In this document: piece after piece, positions 8,069-17,317 of the stretch
How the letters are laid out: each line of letters begins with the position of its first letter
Position numbering within the stretch: the stretch's first letter is position 1
Assembly: GCF_015704865.1 (NCBI RefSeq)
Contig: NZ_JADQTO010000002.1
Coordinates: 186,001 to 250,000 of the forward strand
DNA from: Actinoplanes aureus
Lineage (GTDB): Bacteria > Actinomycetota > Actinomycetes > Mycobacteriales > Micromonosporaceae
DNA length: 64,000 nt
Direction of reading: 5' to 3'
Notes under the pieces: model-generated
What the model was told of the DNA's origin: nothing
The model's database searches: none
What the model saw: the letters and a program-made list of their open reading frames with translations, nothing else
Position numbers and translations under genes: made by a program

Positions 8069-8926
8069 TCAGCGTACCGGCACTTTGTGCAGGGCTGCGG
8101 CGCCCGCCCCGCGCGTGCCGCAGTCCGGGCCGACGGCCCAGGTCCATCCGCCGTTGGCGGCGGTGAACTGGACGATCAGTGCCGGGGCACCCTCGAAGCG
8201 CGCGTAGTCGACCAGTGCCACCGACAACGGGCCGCCGGCGTTCTCCCGAGCGATCATGTCGAGGCAGTCCAGCAGCACGTTCGAGGCGAACAGCGGGGAC
8301 AGAGCGCTCTTGCCGGCGGCGTTCTCCTCGCCGGGTGCGGCGGGGTCGGTGAAGACGTGCGGACTTCCGGCTTCCGCCGCGCCGGGCATGCCCAGTGAGG
8401 CCCGGCCGTAATCCGTGTCGGTGTGCAGTATCTGCGCCAGCGAAGTATCCACCATCGGTGCGCCCTCGGCATCCGCGACGGAGCTTCCGGCGGCGGTCGA
8501 CTGCGCGTCGTCGGCTGACTGGCTGGAGAACCGGGTCAGGCCGAAACCGGCGAAGGCCAGAACACCGGCGGCCACGGCGACCGGCTTGGCCCAGCTTGCC
8601 CATCGCCGCCGGCGATGCTCGGCAAGATCCAAAACCTTTGCGGGTACGGGTTCAGCGGACTCCCCGGGAGCCCCCGCGGGCACCGGGCGGAACATCGCGT
8701 CCAGCCGGGCGGCGAGGCCCTCGGGCATCGGCTCCGGAGGCAGGTCCAGCAGCGTCGTGCCGACCGCCGCCATCGCGGGTGCGAGCTCGTCGAACGCCGC
8801 GTGCCAGGCCGGGTCGTCGGCGATCAGCGAGGCCACCCGCTCCTCGTCCGGGGTGCCGAGCAGGGCGCCGCCGACGTAATCGGCGAGCAGATCGAGGTCG
8901 ACCCCCTCGAACTCGGCGCCCGTCAC
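8069..8926 (-). CDS. Membrane-anchored anti-sigma factor paired with SigM
   Basis: A 285-residue protein. The N-terminal cytoplasmic part (about 1-110) has the anti-sigma-type helices LLADYVGGAL...ERVASLIADDPAW but no HxxxCxxC zinc motif, so it is a zinc-less anti-sigma domain. One membrane segment follows (about 113-131, PVAVAAGVLAFAGFG), and then an extracytoplasmic domain of about 150 residues with two cysteines. Its GTG start overlaps the sigM stop (GTGA at 8923-8926), so synthesis of both is coupled. It corresponds by position to M. tuberculosis Rv3912. The ligand of the outer domain is unknown. Confidence 0.82.
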   Translation of the reverse strand: MTGAEFEGVDLDLLADYVGGALLGTPDEERVASLIADDPAWHAAFDELAPAMAAVGTTLLDLPPEPMPEGLAARLDAMFRPVPAGAPGESAEPVPAKVLDLAEHRRRRWASWAKPVAVAAGVLAFAGFGLTRFSSQSADDAQSTAAGSSVADAEGAPMVDTSLAQILHTDTDYGRASLGMPGAAEAGSPHVFTDPAAPGEENAAGKSALSPLFASNVLLDCLDMIARENAGGPLSVALVDYARFEGAPALIVQFTAANGGWTWAVGPDCGTRGAGAAALHKVPVR

Positions 8927-9594
8927 CGCTGATCCCTCCGATCATGTCCGTTGGGCAGCGGAACGACCGCTGCCGACTCGGATGGGACGCTCCCGCGGCC
9001 GCCACGGTTCCCGGCCTGCCCCGGTCCGCCGCGCAGATAGCCGAGAGAGATCGCCATCCGGGCGCGGCCCCGGGCGCAGCGGCTCTTCACCGTGCCCTCC
9101 GCCACGCCGAGCATCTCGGCCGCCTCGGCCACCGGGTATCCCTGCACGTCGACCAGGACGATCGCGGCTCGCTGCTCGGTCGGCAGGGCGGCCAGCGCGT
9201 CCCGCACCACCAGCACGGTGTCCTGATCCGGCAGGGGTGCGGCCGGCTCCGGGCCGGTCGGCCGATCATCGGAGTGGCTCCCGTCCGGCAACGGCACGGT
9301 GGGGTGGGCCTGTCGCCGCCGGATCCGGTCCAGGCAGGCGTTCACCACGATCCGGTGCAGCCAGGTGGTGACGGCCGAGTCGCCGCGGAACCGGGCGGCG
9401 TTACGGTGTGCGTTCAGCAGGGCGTCCTGGACCGCGTCGGCGGCCTCCTCGCGGTCGCCGACCGTACGCAAGGCGACCGCCCACAGCCGGTCCCGATGTC
9501 GGCGGACCAGCTCGGCGAAGGCCCCGGTGTCGCCGTCCACGTGGGCACGGATCAGCTCGGCGTCGGTCGGTGCGGTCTCACCCGCACCAGCCAC
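8923..9594 (-). CDS. sigM: ECF RNA polymerase sigma factor SigM
   Basis: A 223-residue ECF sigma factor. Region 2 includes FAELVRRHRDRLWAVALRTVGDREEAADAVQDALL, with the typical DAVQD core-binding helix, and region 4 includes LPTEQRAAIVLVDVQGYPVAEAAEMLGVAEGTVKSR as the -35 binding helix-turn-helix. GTG 9594 was chosen because GGGAGG lies 11 nt upstream; a longer frame starts at 9639. Position between murJ/pseudokinase and trxB identifies it as the SigM orthologue. The target promoters and own promoter were not found. Confidence 0.87.
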   Translation of the reverse strand: MAGAGETAPTDAELIRAHVDGDTGAFAELVRRHRDRLWAVALRTVGDREEAADAVQDALLNAHRNAARFRGDSAVTTWLHRIVVNACLDRIRRRQAHPTVPLPDGSHSDDRPTGPEPAAPLPDQDTVLVVRDALAALPTEQRAAIVLVDVQGYPVAEAAEMLGVAEGTVKSRCARGRARMAISLGYLRGGPGQAGNRGGRGSVPSESAAVVPLPNGHDRRDQR

Positions 9595-9672
9595 GCCGGC
9601 TGAAACCTCCCGGAAAGTCACGCCAGCAATGTAGTGCACGACGGCGATCCGCCGCGCGGCCTCGCCGGACTC

Positions 9673-11220
9673 TCAGTATCCGTACAGCTCGATCTCGTTG
9701 ACGCTGATCTTGTAACCGCCGCGGCCGTCCTCCGCCTCGGGCAGGTCGCTCACGAAGACGAGCACGTACTGGTACTTCTGGTCCGGGTTGAAACCGGAGA
9801 AGACGAAGTTGGTGCCGGCCTTCTTCTCCGGCTCCTCGTCACCCAGCCGGGTGTACGTGTCGACGATCTTCTTGTCGCCGGTGGAGCTGTCGCCCGGATC
9901 GCTGGTGCCGGTGCGGACGTCGATCGTCGCGCCGGGAGTCGACGTGGCGACCCGGACCTCGGAGAGGTTCCGCGGCGCGCCCAGGTTGATCAGGACGCCC
10001 ATGCCGGGCTTCAGGTTGCCGAAGTTCGACCGGTTCTCGTACCGCGAGGTCTCCCAGGCGGTGTCCGCCTTGCCGTCGACGGTGAATTTCGCCTGGTCGC
10101 TGTCTTTGCGCTCGCCCTTCGGCGGGTCGACCATGCGGACCATGCTCGCCTCGAGGGCGATCTTCGTCGGGGACGGCGCCGGAGCCTGCCCGTCCTGCGA
10201 GTCGCCCTGCCCGACACCGGCGTTCACCGGGGCGGTGGCCTGCGTGTCCGGTTGCGTCGAGTTGCTGATCGCCCGGATGCCGAAGACCAGGCCGATGATC
10301 GCGATCACGACCAGCGCGCCGACCCCGATGAGAATCTTGGGGGTGCTGCGGATCTGGTCGGTGGCGGCCGACGGGTTCTGCACGAACCGCAGCGGACCGA
10401 CGTCCTCGAACTCCTCGTCCTCCGCCGCGGCGTCGAGCCGGCCCAGCTCGGCGGTGAGCGCGTCGGCCGCCGGGGCGGCCACCCGCCCGTCCAGCAGGTC
10501 CATGGTGAGATCGTCGAGGTACGCCGGGACACCGGCCCGGACCTGTCGCGGGGCCGCCGGGTTGCCGGCGCTGTCCCGGTTCGCGTCCGGCAGGGCGGAG
10601 GCGCCCACCTCGGCGTGCGGCCAGTGGCCGGTGAGCGCGAAGTAGAGGACGCCGCCGACCGCGCGGATGTCCGACTCGACGCTGTCCGCCTCGTCGGCCC
10701 GGGCGTCGGCCAGGACCACCCGGCCGTCGTCGGCGATCAGCGTGCTGCCGGGATGCACGTTGCCGTGGATCATGCCGGTGGCGTGCACCGAGGTCAGGGC
10801 ATCGGACACGGCGTGCGCGATGGCGATCGCCCGGGCCGGGTCCAGCGGGCCCTCGGCGCCGACCATGTCGCGCAGCGACTCACCGTCCACCCACTCGCGG
10901 ACCACGTAGGCCCGGTCCTGTTCGTCGATCGCGTCGTAGACGCCGACCAGGTTGGGGTGGATCACGCGGCTCGCGGCGACCGCGGCCTGCAACATCTCGG
11001 TCGCCGAGCTGCCGCCGGGGTGCCGGAGAACGACGGCGACCGGGCGGCGCAGCACCACGTCGATGCCCCGCCAGACCTGCCGGCCGGCGCTGTCGTTGTT
11101 GACGTGCGCTTCCAGTTGGTAACGCTCGGCCAGAATTTCACCGACGGTGGGGGCACCGAAGGTCAAGACCGGTCCGGCCTCGTCGGCCGCGGTCTCGTGG
11201 CCTTCGCCGACCTGGGTCAC
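9673..11220 (-). CDS. MurJ-partner pseudokinase with extracytoplasmic discoidin-like domain
   Basis: A 515-residue single-pass membrane protein. Residues about 20-280 have a Ser/Thr kinase fold, but the catalytic positions are gone: VAVVLRH in place of the VAxK lysine, HGNVHPGS in place of HRDLKxxN, and LADARAD in place of DFG. A membrane segment lies near 310-330 (ILIGVGALVVIAIIGLVFG), followed by a Pro/Ala linker and a C-terminal domain resembling F5/8 type C sugar-binding folds. In mycobacteria these parts are fused to MurJ (MviN), where PknB phosphorylation of the pseudokinase recruits FhaA; here they form a separate gene downstream of murJ. GTG 11220 has GGGAGGAC upstream. Confidence 0.85.
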   Translation of the reverse strand: MTQVGEGHETAADEAGPVLTFGAPTVGEILAERYQLEAHVNNDSAGRQVWRGIDVVLRRPVAVVLRHPGGSSATEMLQAAVAASRVIHPNLVGVYDAIDEQDRAYVVREWVDGESLRDMVGAEGPLDPARAIAIAHAVSDALTSVHATGMIHGNVHPGSTLIADDGRVVLADARADEADSVESDIRAVGGVLYFALTGHWPHAEVGASALPDANRDSAGNPAAPRQVRAGVPAYLDDLTMDLLDGRVAAPAADALTAELGRLDAAAEDEEFEDVGPLRFVQNPSAATDQIRSTPKILIGVGALVVIAIIGLVFGIRAISNSTQPDTQATAPVNAGVGQGDSQDGQAPAPSPTKIALEASMVRMVDPPKGERKDSDQAKFTVDGKADTAWETSRYENRSNFGNLKPGMGVLINLGAPRNLSEVRVATSTPGATIDVRTGTSDPGDSSTGDKKIVDTYTRLGDEEPEKKAGTNFVFSGFNPDQKYQYVLVFVSDLPEAEDGRGGYKISVNEIELYGY

Positions 11221-11435
11221 CAGTCCTCCCTCGGTGGTGCATACCTCTGCGCTGCATTCCTCTTCAGCCCAGGACGAGGTGCTCCTGAGCACATGCCGAC
11301 ACCGACCATACCCGCATCAAGCCACGGTCTGGCAGGTCGTCCCCCCGGCGCGGCAACAGTGTCCCGGCGTACGAACCGGGGCAATCTCTCCCGATTCAGT
11401 CAAGAATTGCCCGATCTGGGGTGAGTTACGGCCGG

Positions 11436-13190
11436 TCAGCGCCCGAGTTTGCGGCGTACCATCCCGACCACTTGGCTGATCTCCTGGACCCGTAGGGCCA
11501 GTGCCGCGCCCAGATAGGCGATCACGATCACCGCGCCGCCGACGACCAGCTGCACCAGCGCCTCGACCTTGCCGTCCGGCTGACCGGTGCCCGGGAGCAG
11601 CTTGAGGACCAGGAAACCGAGCGCGGCGGCGATCGCGGCGGCGACGGCCACCTTGATCAGCGACACGGCGACCGTGCCGAGGTTCAGCCGGCCGATCCGC
11701 CGCCGCAGCACGGCCAGCGAGATCAGCGCGGAGACCAGGTACGACAGGGCGTTGGCGGCGGTCATGCCGGCCGCCGAGAGCGACTTGTCCAGTACGGCGG
11801 CGAGCAGGAAGTACGCCCCGATCCGGACCGCCACCACCGGCAGGTTGATCAGCGCGACCGTCCGGTTGCCCTGCAACGAATAGAAGGCGTACGTGCAGAG
11901 GTAGCTGATCGAGAGGGGCAGCACGGCGAACGCCGCGACGCTCAGCACGGTGCCGGTGTCCAGCGCCGCGTCGTTGCTGTAGTTGCCGCCCTGGAACAGC
12001 ACGACCGCGATCGGCGTGCCGAGCACCGCGTAGACCACGGCGATCGGGGCCAGCGCCGCGCAGGTGAGCTTGATGCCGCGGCTCAGATCGGCGCTGACCT
12101 CGGCGTACCGGCCCTCGGAGGCGGCGGCGCTCATCTTCGGAAGCAGTGCGGTCATCACCGACACGCCGATGATGCCGTGCGCCATCATGGTCAGCAGGTA
12201 GACGTTGTTGAAGGCCAGCACGCTGGCACTGCCCTTGCCGGCCACCTCGTTGAGCAGGCGGACCACGACGAAGACGGCGACCTGGTTCGCCGCCACGTAG
12301 AGCAGCATCCAGCCGGCCAGCCCGCCGATCTCACGAAGGCCCAGCGAACGCGGATCCCAGCGCCACTTCCACCGGAAGCCGACCTTGCGCAGCGCCGGCA
12401 GCAGGCCGATCGACTGCACGATGATGCCGAGCAGGGTTCCGCCGCCGATCAGGAGGATCTGGGCGGCGGTGACGGTTTCCGGGCTCAGGTTCTTGTCGGT
12501 GCCGAAGACCAGCAGGAAGACACCGCAGGTCGCGATGATCACCAGGTTGTTGAGGATCGGCGCCCACATCGGCGCGGCGAAGTGCCCGCGCACGTTCAGC
12601 ACCGCGCCGATCAGCGCCGAGACGCCGGTGAAGAAGATGATCGGCAGGATCAGGTACGCGAAGCTGGTGACCAGGTCCCGGTAGGCCTCGGTGTTCTCGG
12701 CGCTGGCCTGGATCGCGGTGATCACCGGAGCCGCCGCCACCACCAGCAGGGTCGCGATGCCGAGCGTGGTGGCCGCGAAGGTGAGCAGCTTCTGGGTGAA
12801 TTCCTGGCCGCCGTCCGCGTCCGCCTTACGACGGCGCACCAGCAGCGGGATCAGCACGCTGGAGAGGATGCCGCCGAGCAGCAGCTCGTAGATCTGGCCG
12901 GGCAGGAACTGCGCACTGGTGTACGCGTCACCGACGCCGGCGCCGAGGGCCATGCCGATCAGCGCGTTCCGGACGAAGCCGATGACCCGGCTGACCAGGC
13001 TGCCGACCGCCATGATCGCGCTCTGGCCGGTGGTGCTCCCGCCGCTCTGCTCGGGCGGGATCCGCTCCGGTGGCAGTGCCTGGTCGCCGCCGGGGCCCTG
13101 GGCGTCGACCGAGACCACGGTGACCCCGTCCTCCGCCGGCGGCTGCCCGTCCGGCGCCGCGTGGGTACTGCGGTACAGGCCGCCGTTCAC
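11436..13190 (-). CDS. murJ: Lipid II flippase MurJ (MviN)
   Basis: A 584-residue polytopic membrane protein of the MOP superfamily with about 14 hydrophobic segments. The hallmarks are SLVSRVIGFVRNALIGMALG near residue 60, LPGQIYELLLGGILSSVLIPLLV, and the repeated LxxP helices. It flips lipid II for peptidoglycan synthesis. A disordered N-terminal tail of about 50 residues precedes helix 1. GTG 13190 is supported by GGAGGAGG 5 nt upstream; the longer frame to 13304 is unlikely. The regulatory pseudokinase is encoded downstream as a separate protein. Confidence 0.93.
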   Translation of the reverse strand: MNGGLYRSTHAAPDGQPPAEDGVTVVSVDAQGPGGDQALPPERIPPEQSGGSTTGQSAIMAVGSLVSRVIGFVRNALIGMALGAGVGDAYTSAQFLPGQIYELLLGGILSSVLIPLLVRRRKADADGGQEFTQKLLTFAATTLGIATLLVVAAAPVITAIQASAENTEAYRDLVTSFAYLILPIIFFTGVSALIGAVLNVRGHFAAPMWAPILNNLVIIATCGVFLLVFGTDKNLSPETVTAAQILLIGGGTLLGIIVQSIGLLPALRKVGFRWKWRWDPRSLGLREIGGLAGWMLLYVAANQVAVFVVVRLLNEVAGKGSASVLAFNNVYLLTMMAHGIIGVSVMTALLPKMSAAASEGRYAEVSADLSRGIKLTCAALAPIAVVYAVLGTPIAVVLFQGGNYSNDAALDTGTVLSVAAFAVLPLSISYLCTYAFYSLQGNRTVALINLPVVAVRIGAYFLLAAVLDKSLSAAGMTAANALSYLVSALISLAVLRRRIGRLNLGTVAVSLIKVAVAAAIAAALGFLVLKLLPGTGQPDGKVEALVQLVVGGAVIVIAYLGAALALRVQEISQVVGMVRRKLGR

Positions 13191-13240
13191 CCGAGCCTCC
13201 TCCAGGCGTGCCGATGTTCGCCCCACCCTAAATGGAAAGG

Positions 13241-14119
13241 TCACACGTGGTGACGCAGGAGGGTGCCGGGCTCGGCTCCGGCCAGCGTCTCCACCATCCA
13301 GCATGCCTCCAGCGGCATCAGCGGCTCACTCAGCGCATCGAGCACGGTGGGATGGTCGCAACCCGCTTCGGTGAGCGCGCCCAGCAGAGCCGGTACGAAA
13401 AGCAGGTCGCCCGAGTCGGCGATCCTTCTGGCCAGGGGGCGCGTCTGCGCGTACCAATCCTCTTGGGGAAGGTGCCGCAACTCAGCCGCCGCCCGGCGGA
13501 CCAGCTCAGCCAACTGCTCGTGCGGGAAGCGCTTGTCGGCGCGGACCGTGAGCGTCGCCCGGCCCGGCGCGCTCAGTGCCGCGATCGCGGCCTCGTCGAG
13601 CACCTGCGGCGACGGCGCCGCCGGCGCCGGCCACCACTGCGCGTCGCTGAAGAGCGGAAGCGGGGTCTGTTCCGGCCCGGCCGGCGCGGCCGCCGGTACC
13701 TCCCGGCGCAACGACCGGTACGCCGCCTCGCGCACCGCCGCGATCCAGGTCACATCGTCGTCCGCGGTGGCCGGCGCGAACGGGGACAGCAGAGCCACCA
13801 CCAGTCCCGGGTGCGGGAGGGTCGGATCGGCCAGGGCTATCACCCGTGCGCAGGATTCCAGCTCCCACCATTGGAGCGCCGCGGGGTACGGCCCGTCCGC
13901 CGGAGCCCAGCCGAGCTGGACCGGCTCGCTGGAGGCGGGGCAGCGCAGACCGAGCGTCCGCTCGCCGGACGGCAGCTCGATGTCGAGCACCAGCGCGTAG
14001 CCGCCGACCACCGGGAACGACACGCGGAGCTGCGGCGGGAGATCATCGGCCTCGCTGAGCTGGCCCGCCCAGAACTGTGGGTCCTGGGTCAGGTGTAGCA
14101 GCGACTCGGATACCGGCAC
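13241..14119 (-). CDS. Conserved hypothetical protein upstream of murJ
   Basis: A 292-residue acidic, tryptophan-containing protein with no signal peptide, membrane segment or recognised catalytic motif. It begins at GTG 14119, 57 bp from and divergent to the CCA-adding enzyme, and ends 50 bp before murJ, so it may be the first gene of the murJ-pseudokinase-sigM run. A middle linker rich in A and P (about residues 150-175) may separate two domains. Function unknown; the location suggests a cell-envelope or regulatory role at most. Confidence 0.65.
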   Translation of the reverse strand: MPVSESLLHLTQDPQFWAGQLSEADDLPPQLRVSFPVVGGYALVLDIELPSGERTLGLRCPASSEPVQLGWAPADGPYPAALQWWELESCARVIALADPTLPHPGLVVALLSPFAPATADDDVTWIAAVREAAYRSLRREVPAAAPAGPEQTPLPLFSDAQWWPAPAAPSPQVLDEAAIAALSAPGRATLTVRADKRFPHEQLAELVRRAAAELRHLPQEDWYAQTRPLARRIADSGDLLFVPALLGALTEAGCDHPTVLDALSEPLMPLEACWMVETLAGAEPGTLLRHHV

Positions 14120-14176
14120 CTAGTCATCCTGCCCGGCGACGGCCGTAACTGCCACAGCGGATACGCTGGTCACCCC

Positions 14177-15607
14177 ATGTCTGTTCTGAATCACGCCCAG
14201 CAGAAAGCGGTAGCCGAGCTGCTCCGCGTCTCTCCCGTCGCCGACGAGCTCGGTCGCCGGTTCGCCGCCGCAGGTCACGAGTTGCACCTGGTCGGCGGGT
14301 CGGTACGCGACGCGCTGCTCAGCAGCCTCGGCGACGACCTCGACTTCTGCACGGATGCCCGGCCGGAGCAGACGCTCGCCGTGGTGAACGGCTGGGCCGA
14401 CGCGATCTGGGAGACCGGCCGTGAGTTCGGCACGATCGGCATCCAGAAGAACGGCCTGCGGCTCGAGATCACCACGTTCCGGGCGGAGGCCTACGACGGG
14501 GTGACGCGCAACCCGGTGGTGTCCTACGGGACCTCGCTGCTCGACGACCTGTCGCGGCGGGACTTCACGATCAACGCGATGGCGGTCTCGGTTCCGGGGC
14601 ACGAGTTCACCGACCCGTTCGGCGGTCTGCGGGATCTGGCGGAGCGTGTGATCCGTACGCCGGCCACGCCGCAGCTCTCGTTCGGTGATGATCCACTTCG
14701 GATGCTGCGGGCGGCTCGGTTCGCCGCCAAGCTGCAGTTCACTGTGGAGCCGTCGATCGTCTCCACCATGTCGGACATGGCGGGTGATCTCGACCGGATC
14801 ACCACGGAACGCATCCGGGACGAGTTCACCAAGCTGATGAACAGCGCCGACCCGATCGCCGGGTTGCGCCTGCTGGTCGACACCGGCCTCGCCGACCGGT
14901 TCCTCCCGGAGATCTCCGGTCTCAAGCTGGAGATCGACGAACACGCCCAGCACAAGGACGTGTACGAGCACACGCTGATCGTGGTGCAGAACGCGATGCG
15001 GCTCGAGGGCGACGAGGGCCCCGACTTCGTTCTGCGGATGGCCGCGCTGATGCACGACATCGGCAAGCCGGCCACCAAGGCGGTCGGCCGCGACGGGCGG
15101 GTCAGCTTCCACCACCACGAGGTGGTCGGCGCCCGGCTCACCAAGCAGCGGATGAAGGCGCTCAAGTACCCCAAGGACGTGATCTCCGACGTGGTCGGGC
15201 TGGTCGCCCTTCACCTGCGCTTCTACGGGTACGGCCGCGGCGAGTGGACCGATTCGGCGGTACGCCGCTACGTCACCGACGCCGGGCCGCTCCTCGGCCG
15301 GCTGCACAAGCTGACCCGATCCGACGTCACCACCCGCAACCGGCGCAAGGCGGCTCAGCTGGCCGCCGACTACGACGCGCTGGAGGAGCGGATCGCCCGG
15401 ATCGCGGCCGAGGAGGACCTGGCCAAGGTCCGCCCCGACCTGGACGGCAACGCGATCATGGAGTTGCTCGGGGTGCCACCGGGTCCGATCGTGGGGCAGG
15501 CGTGGCGCTTTTTGAAGGAGCTCCGCCTCGACCGGGGGCCGCTGGATCGCGACGAGGCCGAGGCGGAGCTGTTCAAGTGGGCCCGCGAGCAGGGCCACAT
15601 CTCCTAG
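14177..15607 (+). CDS. cca: CCA tRNA nucleotidyltransferase
   Basis: A 476-residue class II nucleotidyltransferase that adds or repairs the 3'-CCA of tRNA. The N-terminal catalytic motif LVGGSVRDALL (about residue 36) is followed by the DLDF metal-binding aspartates, the template motifs RDFTINAMA and DPLRMLRAARFAAKL, and a C-terminal HD phosphohydrolase domain (MHDIGKP near residue 293). This HD-containing form is the actinobacterial PcnA type. The ATG lies 57 bp from the divergent hypothetical gene. The stop overlaps that of the convergent beta-propeller gene. Confidence 0.96.
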   Translation: MSVLNHAQQKAVAELLRVSPVADELGRRFAAAGHELHLVGGSVRDALLSSLGDDLDFCTDARPEQTLAVVNGWADAIWETGREFGTIGIQKNGLRLEITTFRAEAYDGVTRNPVVSYGTSLLDDLSRRDFTINAMAVSVPGHEFTDPFGGLRDLAERVIRTPATPQLSFGDDPLRMLRAARFAAKLQFTVEPSIVSTMSDMAGDLDRITTERIRDEFTKLMNSADPIAGLRLLVDTGLADRFLPEISGLKLEIDEHAQHKDVYEHTLIVVQNAMRLEGDEGPDFVLRMAALMHDIGKPATKAVGRDGRVSFHHHEVVGARLTKQRMKALKYPKDVISDVVGLVALHLRFYGYGRGEWTDSAVRRYVTDAGPLLGRLHKLTRSDVTTRNRRKAAQLAADYDALEERIARIAAEEDLAKVRPDLDGNAIMELLGVPPGPIVGQAWRFLKELRLDRGPLDRDEAEAELFKWAREQGHIS

Positions 15608-16710
15608 AGGCGCCCCACGCTGATCCGGCGGCCGGCCAGCCCGGGTGGCATCTGGGTGGTCTGCAACAGCCGTCCGCTCAGGTCGTAGAGTCGCGCCTCC
15701 GCGCTGCTCACCACCAGGATCAGATCCGCGGCAACGAAGTGCATCTGACCGGAGCCGACGAACGTGCCGGCGATGCGGCCAGTCCCGGCTTCGACGAACA
15801 TGCGTCTGGTCCGATCCCGGGGATCCGGGTCGACCAGCACGTACCGGCCGTCCGGCGAGACGGCGTTCTGGCCGCTGACCGGCGAACTCGGGAACGGAAC
15901 CGTGCGCAGTACCGCCCCGGTCTCCGGCGAATAGACCTGGATTCCCGCGACGTCCCGGCTCCCGGCCCTGCGCTGCGGCAGGCTGATCTCGGTGCCGCCG
16001 GCCAGCCAGCCGAAGAAACACTCGTCGGCACACTCTTTCAGTCCGCCCGGCGTGTCCACGTCCCGGTGCGTTCCGGTGGCCGGGTCGACGAACCGCATCC
16101 CGCGGTCCTGGGTGACCAGCAGTTTCGTACCGTCCGGCGACCATTGCGCGCCGAGCGGGGTGGCCGGCCCGTAGCCGAGCTGCCGGACCTCGCCGGTCGT
16201 GGTGTCGGCGATGCCGATCCGATTGGCGCGGTAGACCAGGGCGTACCGGCCGGCGGGCGCGCCGATGACGGTCTGGTAGCGCGGAGCGAGGATCCGGTAG
16301 CTGCCGGTCGCCCGGTCCAGGACCAGGTTGCCGTTCGCAACCGTCGAGGTACCCGTCTTGCCGTCGATCTGCCGCTCGAGCGTCTGGCTCACCGCGGTGA
16401 CGACGAAACCACCGGGCAGCCGGATCGGCTCCTTCCACCACTGCCTGCTGACCACCGGAGCCGGCGGCAGCTCACTGGGCGGCGGTGCGACCGGCGTCGG
16501 CGGGGGTGCCGATCTCCGTCCATCCACGACGGCGTACGGGACGAGCACGGCGCTCAGCAGCACCACGGCGGCGAGCCCGGTGATCGTGCGGCGTCGGCGG
16601 CGGATCCGCCGGCCCTGAAACCGGGCGGCGGTGGCCAGATCGTGGGCGCGCGGTGCGGTCGCGGCCAGATCGTCGACGGCGGCGCGCACGGTGTTCTCCA
16701 GTCGCGTCAT
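15604..16710 (-). CDS. Membrane-anchored beta-propeller protein linked to a SigE-family sigma factor
   Basis: A 368-residue protein with a short cytoplasmic N-terminus (about 1-40, Arg-rich before the membrane), one membrane helix (about 42-62, TGLAAVVLLSAVLVPYAVV), and an extracytoplasmic TolB/WD-like beta-propeller with repeated SPDG-type blades (WSPDGTKLLVT, SPDGRYVLVD). Its ATG overlaps the stop of the ECF sigma gene upstream (16707-16710), so it is probably the sensor or anti-sigma partner. The N-terminal part is short for a classical anti-sigma domain, which leaves the mechanism open. Confidence 0.72.
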   Translation of the reverse strand: MTRLENTVRAAVDDLAATAPRAHDLATAARFQGRRIRRRRRTITGLAAVVLLSAVLVPYAVVDGRRSAPPPTPVAPPPSELPPAPVVSRQWWKEPIRLPGGFVVTAVSQTLERQIDGKTGTSTVANGNLVLDRATGSYRILAPRYQTVIGAPAGRYALVYRANRIGIADTTTGEVRQLGYGPATPLGAQWSPDGTKLLVTQDRGMRFVDPATGTHRDVDTPGGLKECADECFFGWLAGGTEISLPQRRAGSRDVAGIQVYSPETGAVLRTVPFPSSPVSGQNAVSPDGRYVLVDPDPRDRTRRMFVEAGTGRIAGTFVGSGQMHFVAADLILVVSSAEARLYDLSGRLLQTTQMPPGLAGRRISVGRL

Positions 16711-17225
16711 CGCAGACCTCCCGTCGAGTACGTCCGTTCGTCGGCGTCACCGACCAGGTCCCGCAGCTTGGCCAGGGCCCGGGACGCCTGACTGGCCACC
16801 GTGCCGGGCCGGCAGCCGAGCACCTCGGCGGTCTCCTCGACCGACCGGTCCTCGAGATAGCGCAGGACCAGCACCGCACGCTGGCGGGCCGGCAGCGACA
16901 ACAGCGCGGCACGGACCGCCATCCGATCGGCGACCTCCTGGTCCGGCCGCCGGGCGTGGGGGCGGTCCGGCGGCTCGGCGACGGGCACCTCGCGGTGCCC
17001 GATCCGCCGCCACAGCGACACCCGGTCGTTGTAGATGATCTTCCGGACGTACGCCTCCGCGTCGCTGTGAATGCGCGGCCACCTGGCGTACGCCTTGGCC
17101 AGCGCGCCCTGCACCAGGTCCTCCGCCGCTCCGCGGTCCCCGGTGAGAGCGTGTGCGATCCGAAGCAACGTCTGCCCCCGATCCGCCACGAAGGCGGTGA
17201 ACTCCGCCTCGAGTGACTCTTTCAA
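16707..17225 (-). CDS. SigE-family ECF RNA polymerase sigma factor
   Basis: A 172-residue SigE-like ECF sigma factor typical of Streptomyces and Micromonosporaceae: region 2 with LLRIAHALTGDRGAAEDLVQGALAKAYARW, the KIIYNDRVSLWRR segment, and region 4 with LPARQRAVLVLRYLEDRSVEETAEVLGCRPGTVASQASR. It is coupled by an ATGA overlap to the membrane beta-propeller gene. It is unrelated to SigM in detail, so the window encodes two separate ECF systems. Confidence 0.9.
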   Translation of the reverse strand: MKESLEAEFTAFVADRGQTLLRIAHALTGDRGAAEDLVQGALAKAYARWPRIHSDAEAYVRKIIYNDRVSLWRRIGHREVPVAEPPDRPHARRPDQEVADRMAVRAALLSLPARQRAVLVLRYLEDRSVEETAEVLGCRPGTVASQASRALAKLRDLVGDADERTYSTGGLR

Positions 17226-17317
17226 CGGTCACCTCCACGGGTCAGACGCCGGAACGATCGGAAACCTTGCACGGCCGCGTGCGCGAGGTTGTCGTACCCG
17301 TGGCGCAGAATCGAGGA

